DNA from: CAZVIK01 sp964627045
GTDB taxonomy: Bacteria; Acidobacteriota; Terriglobia; Bryobacterales; Bryobacteraceae
Length of the DNA: 24,350 nt
NCBI GenBank assembly: GCA_964627045.1
Contig: CAZVIK010000039.1
Location: 1-24,350 of the forward strand
Reading direction: 5' to 3'
Shown in pieces: positions 21,869 through 24,350 of this stretch; the stretch's first letter is position 1, and each line of letters starts with the position of its first letter. The notes under the pieces are model-generated. The model ran no database searches. It was given only the letters and a program-made list of their open reading frames with translations, and was not told the origin of the DNA. Both the position numbers and the translations under genes were made by a program.

Positions 21869-22579
21869 ATGGAACGAATCCTGAAGGAACTGGTCGAGAG
21901 AGTGCAGAAGGCTTACGGGGACCGGCTGGTGTCGGTGATCCTCTATGGCTCGGCGGCCGTGGGCGACCACCATGGGCGCTTCTCCGACATCAACATTCTT
22001 TGTGTCCTCGACGAGGTGACGGCGCGCGAACTGGAAGACTCGGCCGAGCTGTTCCACTGGTGGCAGGGGCACGGCAATCCGCCGCCGCTGCTGTTCGGGC
22101 GGGAGGAGTTTCGTAATTCGTCGGATTGTTTCCCCATGGAGTACCGCGACATCCGCGAGCGGCACCGGGTGCTGTATGGCGAAGACGCGATCGCGGGCGT
22201 CGAGGTGGATACCTCGTTCTACCGCGCGCAGGTGGAGCACGAGTTCCGCGCCAAGCTCCTGCGGCTGCGCGAGAAGGCGGGCGCGGCCATGGGCCAGAAA
22301 GACCTGCTGGTGGGCTTGATGGCCGATTCGCTTTCCACTTTCTGCGTGTTGTTCCGCCACGCGCTGCTGCTGCATGGCGAACCGGCGGCGTTCGAGAAGC
22401 GCGCGGTCGTGGGGCAGGCGGCGGCGCGGTTCGGCATCGATCCGGCGCCGTTTGAAAAGCTGCTGGAGTTGCGCGAGAAGAAGGTCAAGGCGCGCGATGT
22501 GGCCGGGCGGGCGGTGTTTGAGCAGTATCTGAAGCAGATTCAGGTGGTCGTCGACGCGGTCGACCGTTTGGAGAAATGA
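21869..22579 (+). CDS. nucleotidyltransferase-fold protein with altered active-site motif
   Basis: This 236-residue protein starts with a pol-beta-type nucleotidyltransferase domain: VSVILYGSAAVGDHHGRFSDINILCVL has the GS (27-28) and the first catalytic aspartate (D40). The second motif carboxylate is asparagine (N42) in place of the usual D or E. The rest is largely helical (residues about 110-236, FRAKLLRLREKAGAAMGQKDLL and following), resembling the substrate-binding helical domains of MNT/KNT-type enzymes. The ATG at 21869 gives the usual start; a GTG at 21857, one base after the TPM stop codon, is the alternative. It sits between TPM and lemA genes with short spacings, suggesting one operon. 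Substrate unknown; the N42 change may lower or abolish catalysis. Confidence 0.8.
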   Translation: MERILKELVERVQKAYGDRLVSVILYGSAAVGDHHGRFSDINILCVLDEVTARELEDSAELFHWWQGHGNPPPLLFGREEFRNSSDCFPMEYRDIRERHRVLYGEDAIAGVEVDTSFYRAQVEHEFRAKLLRLREKAGAAMGQKDLLVGLMADSLSTFCVLFRHALLLHGEPAAFEKRAVVGQAAARFGIDPAPFEKLLELREKKVKARDVAGRAVFEQYLKQIQVVVDAVDRLEK

Positions 22580-22586
22580 GGCGGAT

Positions 22587-23153
22587 ATGAAGATCCTTCT
22601 GATTGTGGTTGGCGTGCTGGTGGTGCTTGGTTTGATCTTCGGCATGCAGGTCAAGAACGTCTATAACGATCTTTACGCGCAGCGCGAGGCGATCACCGGC
22701 CAGTGGGCGCAGGTGGATGTCGTCCTCCAACGCCGGGCCGACCTGATTCCGAACTTGGTGGAGACCGTGAAGGGCTTCGCCAAGCAGGAAAAGGAGATCA
22801 TGGAGGCGGTGGCCAACGCCCGCGCCGGACTTCTGAACGCCCGCTCGCCGCAAGAGAAGATCGAGGCCAACGGGCGGCTGGACTCCGCGCTGGGGCGCCT
22901 CCTGCTGGTGGTGGAGAACTACCCGAACCTGAAGTCCAACGAGAACTTCATGCGCCTTCAGGACGAACTGGCGGGCACCGAAAACCGCATCGCCGTCGAG
23001 CGCCGGAAGTACAACGAGGGCGTGCAGAAGTACAACACCAGCATCGGGCTGTTTCCGGCCAACATCGTGGCGGGGATGTTCGGCTTCCAGCGCAACGACG
23101 CGTACTTTAAGACCGAGCCCGCGGCGCGCACGACGCCGAAGGTCGCTTTCTAG
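22587..23153 (+). CDS. lemA: LemA family membrane protein
   Basis: This 188-residue protein has an N-terminal membrane helix (residues 3-20) and the coiled-coil LemA fold. Family signatures are YNDLYAQREAITGQWAQVDVVLQRRADLIPNLVETVKG near the start, LLLVVENYPNLKSNENFMRLQDELAGTENRIAVERRKYN in the middle, and YNTSIGLFPANIVAGMFGF at the end (motifs quoted in part). LemA is widespread, and its biochemical role is not settled. It starts seven bases after the nucleotidyltransferase-like gene, so the two are probably co-translated. A TPM protein two genes upstream fits the common lemA-TPM pairing. Confidence 0.94.
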   Translation: MKILLIVVGVLVVLGLIFGMQVKNVYNDLYAQREAITGQWAQVDVVLQRRADLIPNLVETVKGFAKQEKEIMEAVANARAGLLNARSPQEKIEANGRLDSALGRLLLVVENYPNLKSNENFMRLQDELAGTENRIAVERRKYNEGVQKYNTSIGLFPANIVAGMFGFQRNDAYFKTEPAARTTPKVAF

Positions 23154-23242
23154 CGTCCCGAGCCCCGGGGCCCGTCTCCCCGTCGTAGGTCGCCGCCGTC
23201 GCCGCTTGCAGCCCGTGCCATGGCAACCGCCCACCGTTGTAG

Positions 23243-23263
23243 GGGCTTGGCGATGCCAAGCCC
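23243..23263. repeat. perfect 9-bp palindromic hairpin, REP-like
   Basis: GGGCTTGGC, a GAT loop, then GCCAAGCCC form a perfect nine-base stem with a three-base loop. It lies in the 201-base space between lemA and the convergent repeat-protein gene. The same AGGGGCTTGGC core occurs near position 20-30 of the window on the other strand. It could serve as a terminator for both convergent genes or be a dispersed REP element. Confidence 0.7.
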
Positions 23264-23354
23264 ACGCGGGAAGCGCACCTACGCCTTTGCGCGAAGTCCT
23301 CCGGCAGCGCACGCCTTTTCACGAGCCCGCGCGCAACCCCGCGCGGCGTGCTCC

Positions 23355-24350
23355 CTACGGCGCGGCCTTCACCGGGATCGTCACGGGCCGGGAAACACGA
23401 TGACCGATCCCGACCGTTACCGGCGCCGCCGCGCTGGCCGCCACGTCCGCGCTCAGATCGAACCTCACGTCGTAAGCGCCCGGCATCGTCCGTGAAGCGT
23501 TGATCGTCAGCGGCGTCTGGGCCACGCCGCCCACCGTGATCGCCAGCAACGAAAGGTCGTCCAGCACCCGGTCGTCGGCCAGCCCGGTCACCGTCGCCAG
23601 CAGTGTGTCGCCCGGCTCCGCCGGCTTCTCGCTGGTGATCGCCACGCCGCTCAAGTCCGTGATGGCCAGAATCGCCGGAGGCGCGGCATCGATCGCGATC
23701 ACCACCGGCGCCGCAGGAATCCCCGCCGAGGTCAAGCGGAGCACCGCGGGACCCAGGTCCACACCGGCCGGAATCTCGAAAGTGACAATGCCGTTCTCCA
23801 CCGAGAGCACCACCGCCCCGACTCCGTCCACGGTAATGGCCGTCGAGGACGCCGAATCCCCCGCCAAATGCCGCACCGGTATCGCCGCCTTGCCGCCGGC
23901 GTACACGCTCGGCTCGCCCGTCTCCGGATTCACCGGCATCGGCGTCACCACGGGAACGCCCGGGTTCGCCGGTCCCACGCGCAGTGCCGAGGCCAGCGTG
24001 GCCGTTTGCAGGTCCGTCGCCACGGTCAGGGGGACCGCGCTCGCGGCGGCGCTTTCCGAGACGTGGACGTTCACCAGCAGCCGGTCCGGACCGGTCACCC
24101 AGACGCCGCGCACCGCGACGTCGCTCGTGCCAAAACCGGCCACGGTCGCGCCGGTCGCGAACTGGGTCCCGATTCCCACAATCTCCACCATCGACTCCGA
24201 CCCCGCCGGCAACATGTCCGGAGTCATCCAAAGGCCCGGCGCGCCCGTCTCGGCGAACTGTTTGCGCACCGCCGTGTAGGGAATCAGGAACCTCGCGGTC
24301 TGCCCGGCGGACTCGACCACCGACACCACCGGCGGGGGGCCGGACGCGCC
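23355..24350 (-). CDS. secreted repeat protein, TIGR03437-like, N-terminus outside the window
   Basis: The frame is open to the right edge, so only the last 331 residues are seen. The sequence is Ala/Val/Pro/Thr-rich, low in cysteine and built of beta-sandwich-like repeats: VNPETGEPSVYAGGKAAIPVRHL, VLSVENGIVTFEIPAGVDLGPAVLRLTSAG and the following APPAILAITDLSG resemble the Solibacter C-terminal domain TIGR03437 (bacterial Ig-like). Such domains occur in large exported proteins of Acidobacteriota. Function cannot be assigned from this part. It converges with lemA. Confidence 0.7.
   Translation of the reverse strand, partial: GASGPPPVVSVVESAGQTARFLIPYTAVRKQFAETGAPGLWMTPDMLPAGSESMVEIVGIGTQFATGATVAGFGTSDVAVRGVWVTGPDRLLVNVHVSESAAASAVPLTVATDLQTATLASALRVGPANPGVPVVTPMPVNPETGEPSVYAGGKAAIPVRHLAGDSASSTAITVDGVGAVVLSVENGIVTFEIPAGVDLGPAVLRLTSAGIPAAPVVIAIDAAPPAILAITDLSGVAITSEKPAEPGDTLLATVTGLADDRVLDDLSLLAITVGGVAQTPLTINASRTMPGAYDVRFDLSADVAASAAAPVTVGIGHRVSRPVTIPVKAAP

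Noticed and set aside
1..24350. CRISPR array, tRNA or rRNA genes
   Set aside because: No regularly spaced direct repeats and no cloverleaf or rRNA sequence could be found by reading both strands.

Overview
The window looks like a chromosomal piece of a GC-rich member of the Acidobacteriota, most likely near Solibacter/Bryobacter. The pointers are a Tat-exported Gfo/Idh/MocA oxidoreductase, large secreted carboxypeptidase-regulatory-like proteins, a TIGR03437-like repeat protein at the right edge, and a gram-negative lipid A operon using LpxI. This placement is inference; no rRNA or tRNA is present to confirm it.

Layout. (1) 96-2473: an exported oxidoreductase on the minus strand, a clear 6S RNA gene at about 1458-1651, and a YmdB-type phosphoesterase. 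(2) 2496-5204: a methyl-accepting chemotaxis protein with a heme c motif in its sensor region, then a UDP-glucuronate decarboxylase-like enzyme starting with TTG. (3) 10167 down to 5248, minus strand: a compact lipid A/envelope operon fabZ-lpxA-lpxI-oxidoreductase-TonB-YdcF, ending in a 50-codon membrane peptide gene. It diverges from a SAM methyltransferase at 10292. Both divergent promoters lie only a few bases upstream of their start codons. (4) 19208 down to 11174, minus strand: the most unusual part. A good sigma70-type promoter drives a six-cysteine secreted peptide, a short exported TonB-C-domain protein, a membrane-anchored thioredoxin-rhodanese fusion, two large exported carboxypeptidase-regulatory-like proteins (the second interrupted by 10 Ns), a cytosolic GT-A-like glycosyltransferase, and finally rlmN, joined by short gaps or overlaps. 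A truncated second copy of the rlmN 5' end lies at 19392-19643, so the six accessory genes sit between two diverged copies of the rlmN start. (5) 19708-23153, plus strand: M16 peptidase, TPM-domain protein, an unusual nucleotidyltransferase-fold protein, and LemA. (6) 23355-24350: the C-terminal part of a repeat-rich secreted protein running off the right edge.

How the genes fit together. Regions 3 and 5 are mostly envelope housekeeping (lipid A synthesis, energy transduction, proteolysis, LemA/TPM). Region 4 may be an uncharacterised system that exports a disulfide-rich peptide and its redox partner, with a cytosolic glycosyltransferase-like enzyme as a possible modifier. That reading rests on operon structure and domain content and is untested. 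Palindromic REP-like elements occur in the intergenic sequence at both ends of the window.
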